Below are positions 51,726 through 60,709 of a DNA stretch of 64,000 bases, piece by piece (the stretch's first letter is position 1; each line of letters begins with the position of its first letter). The position numbers were made by a program, and so were the translations under genes. The notes below the pieces were generated by a model, which was not told the DNA's origin, did not search any database, and worked only from the letters and a program-made list of their open reading frames with translations. This stretch comes from Geodermatophilus pulveris (GTDB taxonomy: Bacteria; Actinomycetota; Actinomycetes; Mycobacteriales; Geodermatophilaceae), in assembly GCF_900188375.1 (NCBI RefSeq), contig NZ_FZOO01000003.1, positions 62,001 through 126,000 on the forward strand, written 5' to 3'.

Positions 51726-53329
51726 ACACCGCAGCGAGCCTGCCCTCGGGCAGCCCCGCCGAGCACGACACGGCCCCGGCCGCCGGCAGCCTGCCTGCGA
51801 CCGGGGCCGCGCCGTTGCCGCGGGTCGAGGTCCGCACCGCCCTCCCGGCGCTCGGCGGGGACGACGTCCTGGCCGTGCCGGTCGGCTCCGGTGCGGCGCT
51901 GCCGGCCTGGCTGACCGGCCCCGCGGCGCCGGTGGACGCCGGGCTGCTGGCTGGCGTGCTGGCCGACACCGGAAACACCGGCCGGCCCGGGACCACCACC
52001 GACCTCCCCGTCCCCGGGCGCAGCCCGCGCGGCGTGGTCGCCGTCGGCGTGGGCGACGGCACGCTGCCGGACCTGCGCAGCTACGTGGCCGGCGCCGTCC
52101 GCCGCGCGCAGGCCCTGGCCGAGCACGGCGCGCGGCGGCTGGTGCTGCCGCTGGACGACGCCGCCGCCCCCGCGGGCGCCGAGGAGGTGCGCCTGGCCGT
52201 CGAGACCGCGCTGCTGGCCGGCTACCGGTTCCGGGACACCTCCACGCCGCACCCGCCGCGGCTGGAGACCGTGACCGTCGTCGCCGCCGACGGCGCGGAC
52301 CCGTCGGTCACCGCCGGAGCGCGGGCCGGCGAGGTGACCGCCCGGGCGGTGGCCTGGGCCCGCGACCTGGTCAACACGCCCAGCAACACCAAGGACCCCG
52401 CCTGGCTGGCCGACCAGGCCGTCGCGCGGCTGGCCGGCCTGGAGCACGTGTCGGTGCGCGTGCTCGACCCCGAGGACCTGCGCGCCAGGGGCTTCGGCGG
52501 CGTGCTCGCCGTCGGCGGCGGCTCGGCCTCCCCGCCCCGGGTGATCGCCGCCTCCCACCGCCCGCCGGGTTCGGGACCGGCGCACGTCGTGCTGGTGGGC
52601 AAGGGCATCACGTTCGACACCGGCGGGATCTCCATCAAGCCCACCGCCGGGATGCGGGAGATGAAGACCGACATGGCCGGCGGCGCCGCCGTCCTCGCCG
52701 CGGTGGACGCCGCGGCCCGCCTCGGGCTGCCGATCGCGGTCACCGCCGTCGTCCCGGCCGCGGAGAACGCCGTCTCCGGCTCGGCCTACCGCCCGGCCGA
52801 CGTGGTGCGGCACGTCGGCGGCCGGACGACGGAGGTGCTCAACACCGACGCCGAGGGCCGCATGGTGCTCGCCGACGGGCTGGCGTGGGCGCGGCTGGAG
52901 CTGGGCGCCACCGTGCTGGTCGACGTCGCCACGCTGACCGGGGCGATGAAGGTCGCGCTGGGCACCCGCACCGCCGGGCTGTACGCGACCACCGACGGGC
53001 TGGCCGACGCGCTGCGCACCGCCGCCGGGCACGCCGGCGAGGCGGTGTGGCGGATGCCGCTGGCCGAGGAGCACGCCGACCTGCTGGAGAGCACCGTCGC
53101 CGACGCCAACAACGCCCCGGGCAACCCCGGGAGCACGACCGCCGCGCTGTTCCTGCGGCCCTTCGCCGGCGACCTGCCGTGGGCGCACCTGGACGTCGCG
53201 GGCCCGGCACGGGCCGGCAGCGACGACGCCGAGGTGGTCAAGGGCGGCACCGGCTTCGGTGCCCGCACGCTGCTGCGCTGGCTGGAGGCCGGTGCCCCCG
53301 TGGACGCGCCGGTGGTGGTCGACCGGTGA
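51722..53329 (+). CDS. pepA: Leucyl aminopeptidase (M17)
   Basis: 535 residues from CTG 51722, or 504 from TTG 51815. It removes N-terminal residues from peptides with two metal ions. VGKGITFDTGGISIKP and the signature NTDAEGRMVLADGL are intact, as are the C-terminal motifs NNAPGNPGSTTAALFLRPF. No ATG or GTG exists before the conserved region. The CTG overlaps the DUF3117 stop as CTGA and has GAAGGG at suitable spacing, while TTG 51815 has no ribosome binding site. It is translationally coupled to the next gene by GTGA. Confidence 0.9.
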   Translation: MNTAASLPSGSPAEHDTAPAAGSLPATGAAPLPRVEVRTALPALGGDDVLAVPVGSGAALPAWLTGPAAPVDAGLLAGVLADTGNTGRPGTTTDLPVPGRSPRGVVAVGVGDGTLPDLRSYVAGAVRRAQALAEHGARRLVLPLDDAAAPAGAEEVRLAVETALLAGYRFRDTSTPHPPRLETVTVVAADGADPSVTAGARAGEVTARAVAWARDLVNTPSNTKDPAWLADQAVARLAGLEHVSVRVLDPEDLRARGFGGVLAVGGGSASPPRVIAASHRPPGSGPAHVVLVGKGITFDTGGISIKPTAGMREMKTDMAGGAAVLAAVDAAARLGLPIAVTAVVPAAENAVSGSAYRPADVVRHVGGRTTEVLNTDAEGRMVLADGLAWARLELGATVLVDVATLTGAMKVALGTRTAGLYATTDGLADALRTAAGHAGEAVWRMPLAEEHADLLESTVADANNAPGNPGSTTAALFLRPFAGDLPWAHLDVAGPARAGSDDAEVVKGGTGFGARTLLRWLEAGAPVDAPVVVDR

Positions 53330-54756
53330 CCGACGCCGGCGTGGTGTTCCCGGCCGGCCCGGACGGGCGGCGCAGCACCGCGGCGCTCGGGCGGGCCGTG
53401 GTCGCCGACGCGCTGCGCCCGGTGGACCCGGCCGGTGCCGGCGCCGCCGAGCGGGAGACCACCTGGCGGGCCGGCTACCTGGTGCACTTCCGCCGCCTCG
53501 TCGAGGCCGGGCTGCCCTCCCGGCAGGCGGCCACCGGCATCGCCGACGCCGGCCTGGCCGCGCTGCACCGGCGGCTGCGGGTGGCCGGCCCGGACGGCAC
53601 GGAGACCCCGCTCGGCGAGCTCGCCGGGGCCCCCGCCGGCCGGGTCCTCGCCACGGCGGAGGTCCGCGGCACCGCCGAGGCCGAGCGGGAGCTGTCGCTG
53701 CCCTTCCGCGGCGAGCGGCTGCGCGGCGACGCGCTGCGGCGCCGGCTGGACGACTGGGTGGAGCGCGGCATCGTGGAGCCCTCGGCGGCCGAGGCGGTGC
53801 GCACCGTCGCCGCGCACCCGGAGTGGCTGGCCCTGCCGGACACCACCGTCGTGGTGCTCGGCGCGGGCGCGGAGATGGGGCCGCTGACCGCGCTGCTGCG
53901 CTGGGGCGCCCGGGTCGCCGGCGTCGACCTGCCCTCCCCGCCGCTGTGGGAGCGGGTGCTGGGCACCGCCCGCCGCGGGGCGGGCACGCTCGTGCACCCC
54001 GGCGGCGGGGCGGACCTCGTCACCGAGGTGCCCGCCGTCGCGGAGTGGGTCGCCGGCCTGCCGGGGCGCCTGGTGCTCGGCGACTACGTCTACGCCGACG
54101 GCGCCACGAACGTGCGCGTGTCGGCCGCCGTCGACGCGCTCACCGTGCGGCTGGCCGCGGCCCGCCCGGACCTCGGCCTGGCCTTCCTCGCGACGCCCAC
54201 CGACGTCTTCGCCGTGCCGGCCGACGCGGTGGCGCAGTCGGTGCGCGCCTACGCCGGCCGCTCGCGGGGGGCCAAGCTGCTGGGCCGGCCGCTGCGCACG
54301 CTGTCGGCGGGGCGGCTGCTGCAGCGCGCGTACCTGCCCGGCAGCGACCCCGGCATCGCCGACAGCCTGGTGCCCCAGCAGGGCCCGAACTACGCGCTGG
54401 CCAAGCGGCTGCAGCGGTGGCGGGCGACCGTCGCGCGGGCGGCCGGGACGACGGTGTCGATGAACGTCGCCCCGCCGACCCGCACCCGCTCGGTGGTGCG
54501 CAACCGCGCGCTGGCCGCGGCCTACGCCGGCGCCCACCGGTTCGGCGTCGAGGTGTTCGACCCGGCGACGTCCAACGTGCTCATGGCCGCGCTGCTGGTG
54601 CACGACCTGCACACCGGCGGCGGCCCGGCGCACGAGCACCCCTGGCAGGACGAGGCGCACGCCGCGGTGCACGGCGGGCTGTGGCGCACCGCCTACGCCC
54701 CGCGCAGCGCCCTCGGCCTGGCCGCGGTCCTCGGCTACGGCGCCGCCCGCAGCTGA
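53326..54756 (+). CDS. Conserved hypothetical protein with Rossmann-like core
   Basis: 476 residues from GTG 53326, which overlaps the pepA stop. The middle contains VVVLGAGAEMGPLTALLRWG, a dinucleotide- or SAM-binding-like strand-loop-helix, followed by GVDLPS. An N-terminal domain (1-150, with RETTWRAGYLVHFRRLVEAG) and a C-terminal segment (from about 330, with RATVARAAGTTVSMNVAPPTRTR) are well formed but not recognised. It may be a dehydrogenase-like or methyltransferase-like enzyme. Coupling to pepA suggests use in peptide or amino-acid metabolism, but nothing firm can be said. Confidence 0.75.
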   Translation: MTDAGVVFPAGPDGRRSTAALGRAVVADALRPVDPAGAGAAERETTWRAGYLVHFRRLVEAGLPSRQAATGIADAGLAALHRRLRVAGPDGTETPLGELAGAPAGRVLATAEVRGTAEAERELSLPFRGERLRGDALRRRLDDWVERGIVEPSAAEAVRTVAAHPEWLALPDTTVVVLGAGAEMGPLTALLRWGARVAGVDLPSPPLWERVLGTARRGAGTLVHPGGGADLVTEVPAVAEWVAGLPGRLVLGDYVYADGATNVRVSAAVDALTVRLAAARPDLGLAFLATPTDVFAVPADAVAQSVRAYAGRSRGAKLLGRPLRTLSAGRLLQRAYLPGSDPGIADSLVPQQGPNYALAKRLQRWRATVARAAGTTVSMNVAPPTRTRSVVRNRALAAAYAGAHRFGVEVFDPATSNVLMAALLVHDLHTGGGPAHEHPWQDEAHAAVHGGLWRTAYAPRSALGLAAVLGYGAARS

Positions 54757-54789
54757 CCCCGACGGACCCCGTGAGGGAGGAGCACCCCG

Positions 54790-55251
54790 ATGAGCCGCCA
54801 CGTGCAGGTCACCTTCGATGCCCACGACCCCCGGGCGCTGTCGTCCTTCTGGCGCGACGTGCTGGGCTACGTCCACCCCGCCCCGCCCGGGGTCGACCTG
54901 CCCCGGGACGCCGACCCGCTGGCCGCGTGGGACGACTTCCTGGCCCGCCTCCGGGTCCCGGAGGACCAGCGCAACACCCAGTCGGCCATCGAGGACCCCG
55001 ACGGCAGCGGCCCGCGGCTGTTCTTCCAGCAGGTGCCGGAGGGCAAGGTGGCGAAGAACCGCGTCCACCTCGACGTCCGCGCGGCCCCCGGGCTGCAGGG
55101 GGAGGACCGGATGGCGGCGCTGGAGGCCGAGTGCCACCGGCTCGTCGCGCTGGGGGCGACCCGGGTGCGCCGCGCCGAGCCGGCCCCGCCCATGAGCGCG
55201 GGCTTCATCGTGATGACCGACCCCGAGGGCAACGAGTTCTGCCTCGACTGA
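54790..55251 (+). CDS. VOC/glyoxalase-family protein
   Basis: 153 residues. HVQVTFDAHDPRALSSFWRD at the start, RLFFQQVPEGKVAKNRVHLD with His and the terminal FIVMTDPEGNEFCLD with Glu give the VOC metal-binding positions. The two-half beta-alpha-beta-beta-beta layout is visible. Members include glyoxalases, dioxygenases and resistance proteins; this actinobacterial subgroup is uncharacterised. ATG 54790 follows GGGAGGAG. It converges on the desaturase-like gene. Confidence 0.9.
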   Translation: MSRHVQVTFDAHDPRALSSFWRDVLGYVHPAPPGVDLPRDADPLAAWDDFLARLRVPEDQRNTQSAIEDPDGSGPRLFFQQVPEGKVAKNRVHLDVRAAPGLQGEDRMAALEAECHRLVALGATRVRRAEPAPPMSAGFIVMTDPEGNEFCLD

Positions 55252-55289
55252 GGCACCTCGACCGGGCACCGGCCGCCGCGAGCGGTCCC

Positions 55290-56795
55290 TCAGCAGGCCG
55301 GGCCGACGAGGCCCGCGACGATCTCCGCCGACAGCGCCACCAGGGGCAGCCCGCCGCCGGGGTGCGCGGAGCCGCCGACGAGGAACAGGCCGGGCACCGG
55401 GGAGGCGTTGGCCGGGCGCAGGAAGGCCGCGCGGGCGCCGTTGCTCGACGTCCCGTAGATCGACCCGCCGACGCTGCGGGTGCCGCGCTCCAGGTCGGCC
55501 GGGGTGCGGGTCACGCACCAGCGCACCCGGTCGCGCACGTCCAGGCCGCGGCCGGCCATCACCTCCAGCACCCCGGCCGCGTACCGGTCGGCCAGCCCGG
55601 GGGCGTCCCAGTCCACGCCGCCCGCGGGGTCGTGCCGGGGCGCGTTGACCAGCACGAACCAGGACTCGCTGTCCGCGTCGGGCCGGGTGGCCGGGTCGTC
55701 CGGTGCGCTGACGTACACGGTGGGGTCGTCGACCGGCCGGGGTGCCCCGCGGTGCCGGCCGACGCCGAACACCGCGTCGAACTCCGCGTCGTAGTCCTCG
55801 GGGAACAGCACGGTGTGGTGCGCCAGCCCGGGGGTGCGCCCGCGCAGCGCGAGCAGCAGCACGAAGCCCGACAGCGACGGCGTGCCGCGGCCGAGGTCCC
55901 GGCGCACCCGCCGGGTGGGCCGCGACGGCGGCACCAGGTCGGCGTACAGGGCCGCGGCGTCCGCGCCGGACACCACGACGTCGGCGCGCAGCACCTCGCC
56001 ACCGGCCAGCCGCACCCCGGCCGCGCGGCCGCCCTCCACCAGCACCCGCTCGACCGCGCACCCGGTGCGGACGACGGCGCCCCGCTCGACCGCCCGCGCC
56101 GCGACCGCCTCGCCCAGCCGGTGCAGCCCCCCGCGCACGTACCAGGAGCCGAACTCCTGCTCCACGTGCGGCACGGTCGCCAGCACCGCCGGGGCCCGCC
56201 GCGGGTCGGAGCCGGAGTAGGTGGCGTAGCGGTCCAGCAGGGTGCGCAGCCGCGGGTCGCGCAGGTACGCCGTCCCCAGGCCGCGCAGCGTGCGCCACGG
56301 CGCGACCGTGGCGACGTCGGCCCGGCTGCGGGCCAGCCGGGCCAGCGTCGCCGCCCCGGCCAGCGGGGAGCGCAGGAACGGCTGCTCGGTGACCCGCCAC
56401 ATCTCGGCGGCCCGGGCCATGAGCGCCGCCCACTGCGCACCGGCCCCGGGCCCCAGCGCGGCGTCCAGGGCGTCCGGGACCGCGTCGGCCCGCCCCGGGA
56501 CCGACAGCGGGGTGCCGTCGGCGAAGCGGTAGGCGACGGCGGGGTCCAGCCGCACCAGGTCGACGGCGTCCTCCAGCGGGCCGCCGGTGGCCGCGAACAG
56601 GTCCCGGTACAGGTGGGGCAGGGTGACCAGGCTCGGGCCGGTGTCGAAGCCGTGCCCGTCGCGGGCGTACCAGCCGAGCTTGCCGCCGACCTCGGACGCC
56701 TGCTCCAGCACGGTCACCGCGTGGCCGAGGGCGGCCAGCCGGGCCGCGGCCGCGAGCCCGCCGAGGCCGGCGCCGACCACCGCCACCCGCGCCAC
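55290..56795 (-). CDS. CrtI/CrtD-like carotenoid desaturase family oxidoreductase
   Basis: 501 residues from GTG 56795. An N-terminal FAD fold (VAVVGAGLGGLAAAARLAALG), EQASEVGGKLGWYARDGHGF, then the catalytic body and the C-terminal LFLVGGSAHPGGGLPLVALS are characteristic of bacterial phytoene desaturases and related ketolases. It desaturates carotenoid precursors in the membrane; whether it acts on phytoene, a methoxy-neurosporene analogue or another isoprenoid is open. No phytoene synthase is in the window. A TACCGT element ends six bases upstream of the start, a leaderless context. Confidence 0.9.
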   Translation of the reverse strand: MARVAVVGAGLGGLAAAARLAALGHAVTVLEQASEVGGKLGWYARDGHGFDTGPSLVTLPHLYRDLFAATGGPLEDAVDLVRLDPAVAYRFADGTPLSVPGRADAVPDALDAALGPGAGAQWAALMARAAEMWRVTEQPFLRSPLAGAATLARLARSRADVATVAPWRTLRGLGTAYLRDPRLRTLLDRYATYSGSDPRRAPAVLATVPHVEQEFGSWYVRGGLHRLGEAVAARAVERGAVVRTGCAVERVLVEGGRAAGVRLAGGEVLRADVVVSGADAAALYADLVPPSRPTRRVRRDLGRGTPSLSGFVLLLALRGRTPGLAHHTVLFPEDYDAEFDAVFGVGRHRGAPRPVDDPTVYVSAPDDPATRPDADSESWFVLVNAPRHDPAGGVDWDAPGLADRYAAGVLEVMAGRGLDVRDRVRWCVTRTPADLERGTRSVGGSIYGTSSNGARAAFLRPANASPVPGLFLVGGSAHPGGGLPLVALSAEIVAGLVGPAC

Positions 56796-56801
56796 GCCGC
56801 C

Positions 56802-56807
56802 ACGGTA
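56802..56807 (-). promoter_or_regulatory. Leaderless-type -10 of the desaturase-like gene
   Basis: On the minus strand TACCGT ends six bases before GTG 56795. Confidence 0.45.
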
Positions 56808-56930
56808 ACCGCGCCCGGGCCGGGCGCCGCGCGACCCCCGCTCGCCCCGGAGGGGTGGGGGCGGTCCGCCCCCCGACCGACACGGGTACGGCGACCGGCG
56901 CGGGACCCTGCAGGAGGGCCGGCGACCTCC

Positions 56931-58604
56931 TCAGGCCGGGACGGCGAGGGCGAGGACGGCGAGGTCGTCGGCCTGGTACCGGGACCCGCGCAGCCTCTCC
57001 TCCACTGCCGCGGTGACCGCCTCGACGGTGGCCTCGGCACCGCGCGCGGCCGTGCCGAGCACCTGCAGCAGCCCGTCCTCGCCGAACTGCCGGCCGGCGT
57101 CGTCGCGGGCCTCGGTGACCCCGTCGGTGTAGAGGACCACCGTCGTCCCCGGCGGCAGGTCCACCTCCACGACCGGCACCTCCAGGTCCGGGGTGATGCC
57201 GAGCGGGCGGCCGGGCGCCCCGACCTCCCGCGGGCCCCCGGGGCCGGTGAGCACCGGCAGGGGGTGGCCGGCGACGCCGACGGTGGCGCGGACGCCGTCC
57301 GGTCCAGGGGTGAGCACCAGGCAGCAGGCGGTCACGAAGCGCAGCGGGCCGTCGTCCTGCGCCTGCAGCAGGGCGGCGTTCACCGCCTGCAGCACCTGCG
57401 CCGGGTCGGCCGTCGTCCCGCCCACCGGGCCGGCCGCCGCCCGCGCGGTGTGCCGGGTGAGCGCGGTGACGGCGGCGGCCTCGGCGCCGGTGCCGCACAC
57501 GTCGGCGATGAGCACCATCCACCGCCCGTCGGGCAGGGGCGTGACGTCGTAGGTGTCCCCGCCGACCAGCGCGGTGCCGCCGCCGGGCCGGTAGCGGGCG
57601 GCCAGCTGCACGCCGGGGACGGCCGGCAGGTGCGAGGGCAGCAGGCTGCGCTGCAGGGTGTCGGCGAGCCGGCGGACCTCAGACTCCGCGCGCACCCGGC
57701 CGAGGAACTGGCCGATCTGGCGGCCGGCGGAGGCCAGCACCTCGACCAGCTCGGCCGGCACCGGCCGCTCCTCGTGGGAGAACAGCTCGCAGACGGCCAG
57801 CAGGTCGTCGCCGTGCAGCACGGGGAACGCCACGCCGGTGCGGATCCGGTCGACGCGGGCCGCCTCGCTCCGGAGGAACCGGGGGTCGTTCCACAGGTCC
57901 TCCGCGACCACCGGCGCCCGCTGCGCCCAGGCCAGCCCGGGCAGCCCCTGGCCGCGGGTGAAGCGGTGCCCGCAGGACGCGACGTGCAGGGCGCCGGGCC
58001 GGCCGCCGTGCGAGCTCCAGGTGGCCGCGTGCCGCAGCTGGCCGGTGTGCCCGTCGGGCTGCCAGAGCGTGGCGGTGTCCCAGTCCAGCTCGGTGCACAG
58101 CGTGGGCAGCAGGTCCTGGAAGGCGACGTCGGCGTCGGTGGCCTGGGTGAGCGCGGTGGTGACCCGCTGCGTGGCCGCCAGGTAGCGGCTGACCATCAGC
58201 TGCCGCTCCAGCAGGACGGTGGTGCTGGCGTCGCGGAGGACGGCGATCACCAGCGCGTCGTCCGCGGCCGCGTCGGCCCGGGTCAGCCGGGCCAGCGTCA
58301 GGTCGACGGTGACCTCGTGCCCGGCGGCGTGCAGCGCCGGCACCTGCGTGGTCGACCCGACCAGCCGGCCCTCACCGGTGGCGCGGAACCGGCTGAAGCC
58401 GTCGCTGTGCGCGCCGTGGAAGCGCCGCGGCATGAGCACGGTCAGCGGCCGCCCGGTCAGCTCGGCCGGATCGTGGCCCAGCAGGCCGGTCACGGCCGGG
58501 TTCACGTAGGCGATGCGGCCGTCGGCGTCGGCCACGACCACGGCGTCCGGGAGCGCGGCGAGCAGCGCCGGGGCGGCCAGGACCGCGTCGACCGTCTGCA
58601 CCAC
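56931..58604 (-). CDS. PAS-GAF-SpoIIE serine phosphatase
   Basis: 557 residues. A PAS domain (about 12-115; PDAVVVADADGRIAYVNPAV), a GAF domain (about 140-300; HRFTRGQGLPGLAWAQR) and a PP2C/SpoIIE domain (VGGDTYDVTPLPDGRWMVLI, ADVCGTGAEAAAVTALTRHT, YTDGVTEARDD). All catalytic aspartates are present. Such proteins dephosphorylate anti-anti-sigma factors in sigma-B-like stress cascades. No anti-sigma pair is adjacent. The start is one of four consecutive GTG codons (58601-58610), with GGGAGGAGGA just before them. Confidence 0.9.
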   Translation of the reverse strand: MVQTVDAVLAAPALLAALPDAVVVADADGRIAYVNPAVTGLLGHDPAELTGRPLTVLMPRRFHGAHSDGFSRFRATGEGRLVGSTTQVPALHAAGHEVTVDLTLARLTRADAAADDALVIAVLRDASTTVLLERQLMVSRYLAATQRVTTALTQATDADVAFQDLLPTLCTELDWDTATLWQPDGHTGQLRHAATWSSHGGRPGALHVASCGHRFTRGQGLPGLAWAQRAPVVAEDLWNDPRFLRSEAARVDRIRTGVAFPVLHGDDLLAVCELFSHEERPVPAELVEVLASAGRQIGQFLGRVRAESEVRRLADTLQRSLLPSHLPAVPGVQLAARYRPGGGTALVGGDTYDVTPLPDGRWMVLIADVCGTGAEAAAVTALTRHTARAAAGPVGGTTADPAQVLQAVNAALLQAQDDGPLRFVTACCLVLTPGPDGVRATVGVAGHPLPVLTGPGGPREVGAPGRPLGITPDLEVPVVEVDLPPGTTVVLYTDGVTEARDDAGRQFGEDGLLQVLGTAARGAEATVEAVTAAVEERLRGSRYQADDLAVLALAVPA

Positions 58605-58702
58605 CACCACTCCTCCTCCCGGGGACGTCTCCGGCCACGATCCCACACGGGCAGTCAGTAGACGGGCACCGTTCGTCGACGAGTCGCCATGTCGACATGC
58701 GG

Positions 58703-59818
58703 TCAGAACGCGTACCGGATCCGCAGCCACGGGGCGTGCGCGGCCACCAGCTCGTGCACCCGCGCCACGCCGGCCCGCTTGACGTCGTTGCGGTAGCGTA
58801 CGTTCCAGCTGCCGTTCTGGCTGCGCTTGGGCTGCTGCAGGTCCGGGCGCCACAGCAGCTCCTCGGCCTTGGGGTGCCAGCCCAGGTTGACCTGGTGCAG
58901 GTCCCGGTTGTGGGTGAGCAGGATCACCTCGGCCGCCGCCTGCGCCTTGGCCGCGGGGGACAGCCCGTCGTCCAGCTGCTGCAGCAGCTGCGCCCAGTCG
59001 GCCTCCCACCCCTCCCGGAGGACGACGGGGGAGAGGTTGAGGTGCACCTCGTACCCGGCGGCGACGAAGTCGTCGACCGCGGCGATGCGCTCGGGCACCC
59101 GGCTGGTGCGCAGGTCCAGCACCCGGGCGTCGTCCTCGGGCATGACCGAGAAGCGGATGCGGGTGCGCCCGCGCGGGTCGAGGTCGAGCAGCCGGCGGTT
59201 GACGTACTTGGTGGCGAAGGACGCCTTGGCCGTCGGCAGCCCGGCGAAGGTGGCGACCAGGTCGGCGACGTTGTCGCTGACCAGCGCGTCGACCGAGCAG
59301 TCGCTGTTCTCGCCGATGTCGTAGACCCAGGCCGCCGGGTCGCACTGGTCGGGCTCGGTCTTGGCGCCCTGCCGGGCGACGTGCCGGCGCAGGTAGCCGG
59401 TGATCTGCTCGATGTTGGTGAACACGGTGATCGGGTTGGCGTAGCCCTTCTGCCGGGGCACGTAGCAGTAGGAGCAGGCCATCGCGCAGCCGTTGGCCGT
59501 CGACGGGGCGATCCAGTTGGCCGACCGGCCGTTGGGCCGGGCGGTCAGCGACTTCTTGACGCCGAGCACCAGGGTCTCGGACTTCACCCGCACCCAGCGC
59601 TCGACGTTGCCCTCGTTGCCGTGCAGCTCGGGGATCTGCCAGTGCGACGGCACCTCGACCACCTCCGCACCCGGGAAGCGGGCGAGCACCTGCTGCCCGC
59701 GGGGTGCGGCCAGCGCGGCGGGCTCCGCGTACACCCGGCGCACCGGCAGGAGCCGGCCGAGCTCACCGCCGGGGGAGCTCGCGGGCACGGGCGACGACGC
59801 AGCGACGGGGTTCCCCAC
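58703..59818 (-). CDS. Spore photoproduct lyase-family radical SAM protein
   Basis: 371 residues from GTG 59818. The radical SAM cluster is GCAMACSYCY (C111, C115, C118). PRQKGYANPITVFTNIEQI, ENSDCSVDALVSDN, KYVNRRLLDLDPRGRTRIRF and VNLGWHPKAEELLW match the SPL family found in actinobacteria. In Bacillus the enzyme repairs the thymine spore photoproduct. This organism is not a Firmicute, so the target may be spore-type or other UV damage. A catalytic Cys like B. subtilis C141 is not clearly placed; the cysteine in SDCSVD is a candidate. Confidence 0.88.
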   Translation of the reverse strand: MGNPVAASSPVPASSPGGELGRLLPVRRVYAEPAALAAPRGQQVLARFPGAEVVEVPSHWQIPELHGNEGNVERWVRVKSETLVLGVKKSLTARPNGRSANWIAPSTANGCAMACSYCYVPRQKGYANPITVFTNIEQITGYLRRHVARQGAKTEPDQCDPAAWVYDIGENSDCSVDALVSDNVADLVATFAGLPTAKASFATKYVNRRLLDLDPRGRTRIRFSVMPEDDARVLDLRTSRVPERIAAVDDFVAAGYEVHLNLSPVVLREGWEADWAQLLQQLDDGLSPAAKAQAAAEVILLTHNRDLHQVNLGWHPKAEELLWRPDLQQPKRSQNGSWNVRYRNDVKRAGVARVHELVAAHAPWLRIRYAF

Positions 59819-59876
59819 GCCGGGTGCAGCAGCCGGGTGCCGCGCGGTGTTCCCCCAGGTCGGCGCGGCGCCGGGG

Positions 59877-60632
59877 TCAGTCGCGGGGAGCGGGCGGGAG
59901 CCCGCCGGCCGGCCGCAGGTCCGCGGGGTCGACCCGTCCGGCGACGACGTCCCCGGCGAGGTCGTCGACGGTGCGGCCGGTGGCGCGGGCCGCGGCGCGC
60001 AGCAGCTCGACGGCGGCCGGTGCCGACGCGTCCCGGGCCATCGCGACCCGGCCGGCCGCCGTCCACACGTCCCGCCGGCGGCGGGACGCGGGGCCGTGCA
60101 GCCACGCCGGCCCGCCCTCGCGGGCCCACTGCGCCCAGACCGCGGCGTCCCCGAGCGCCGAGCAGGCCAGGTCGCCGACGGCCATGGCCTCGAACACGTC
60201 GAGCTCGGGGACCGCCGACTCGTCGGTGAAGAAGAGGTCCAGCGCGCCCGGTCCGGCCAGCGTCTCGCCGATCGGCAGGGCGACCACCGCCCGGTAGGGC
60301 GTCTGCCCGAGGAGCAGCCCGGCGTAGCCCGGCCAGCGCCGCCGCAGGTCGGTGGTGGCCGCGAACACCGGTTCGCCGTGGCGCTGGGCGGCCGTGCACG
60401 GGCCGTCGCCGGCGGTGAACTGCAGCCGCTCGGCCAGGTCGCTGGTCACCGAGCTGGCCCCGAGGGGCAGCCGGGCCGCCCCGGCGGTGCCCACGCTGAG
60501 CCCCGCGCCGTCCACGCCCAGCGTCCGGGCGCAGGCGCGGGCCAGCCGGGCGGGCAGCAGCTCCGGGCCGGCGAGGTCGGGGTCGCGGACGTCCTCCAGT
60601 GCGTCCCGGAAGCGTGCGGCGATCGACGACAC
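59877..60632 (-). CDS. GAF-ANTAR regulator
   Basis: 251 residues from GTG 60632. The first ~150 residues are a GAF sensor (RLQFTAGDGPCTAAQRHGEP, PYRAVVALPIGETLAGPGAL). The C-terminal ~60 residues (VWTAAGRVAMARDASAPAAV, ELLRAAARATGRTVDDLAGD) match ANTAR, an RNA-binding domain that stops premature transcription termination. The usual Lys and Leu at the ANTAR core are replaced by Arg and Ala/Met, so binding may be altered. Ligand and RNA targets are unknown. Confidence 0.85.
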   Translation of the reverse strand: MSSIAARFRDALEDVRDPDLAGPELLPARLARACARTLGVDGAGLSVGTAGAARLPLGASSVTSDLAERLQFTAGDGPCTAAQRHGEPVFAATTDLRRRWPGYAGLLLGQTPYRAVVALPIGETLAGPGALDLFFTDESAVPELDVFEAMAVGDLACSALGDAAVWAQWAREGGPAWLHGPASRRRRDVWTAAGRVAMARDASAPAAVELLRAAARATGRTVDDLAGDVVAGRVDPADLRPAGGLPPAPRD

Positions 60633-60709
60633 CCCCCGATCATCCGCCGCCCCGACGGGACCGGCCGGGTCGGATCCGGGTCCCACCGGTTGACGTGGTC
60701 GGCCGCCGG

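Noticed and set aside
52786-58661. Frames of about 1,600 and 1,800 codons on both strands
   Set aside because: Both cross several recognisable genes (pepA, the 53326 gene, the desaturase, SpoIIE) out of frame and show low-complexity Arg/Gly/Pro text only.
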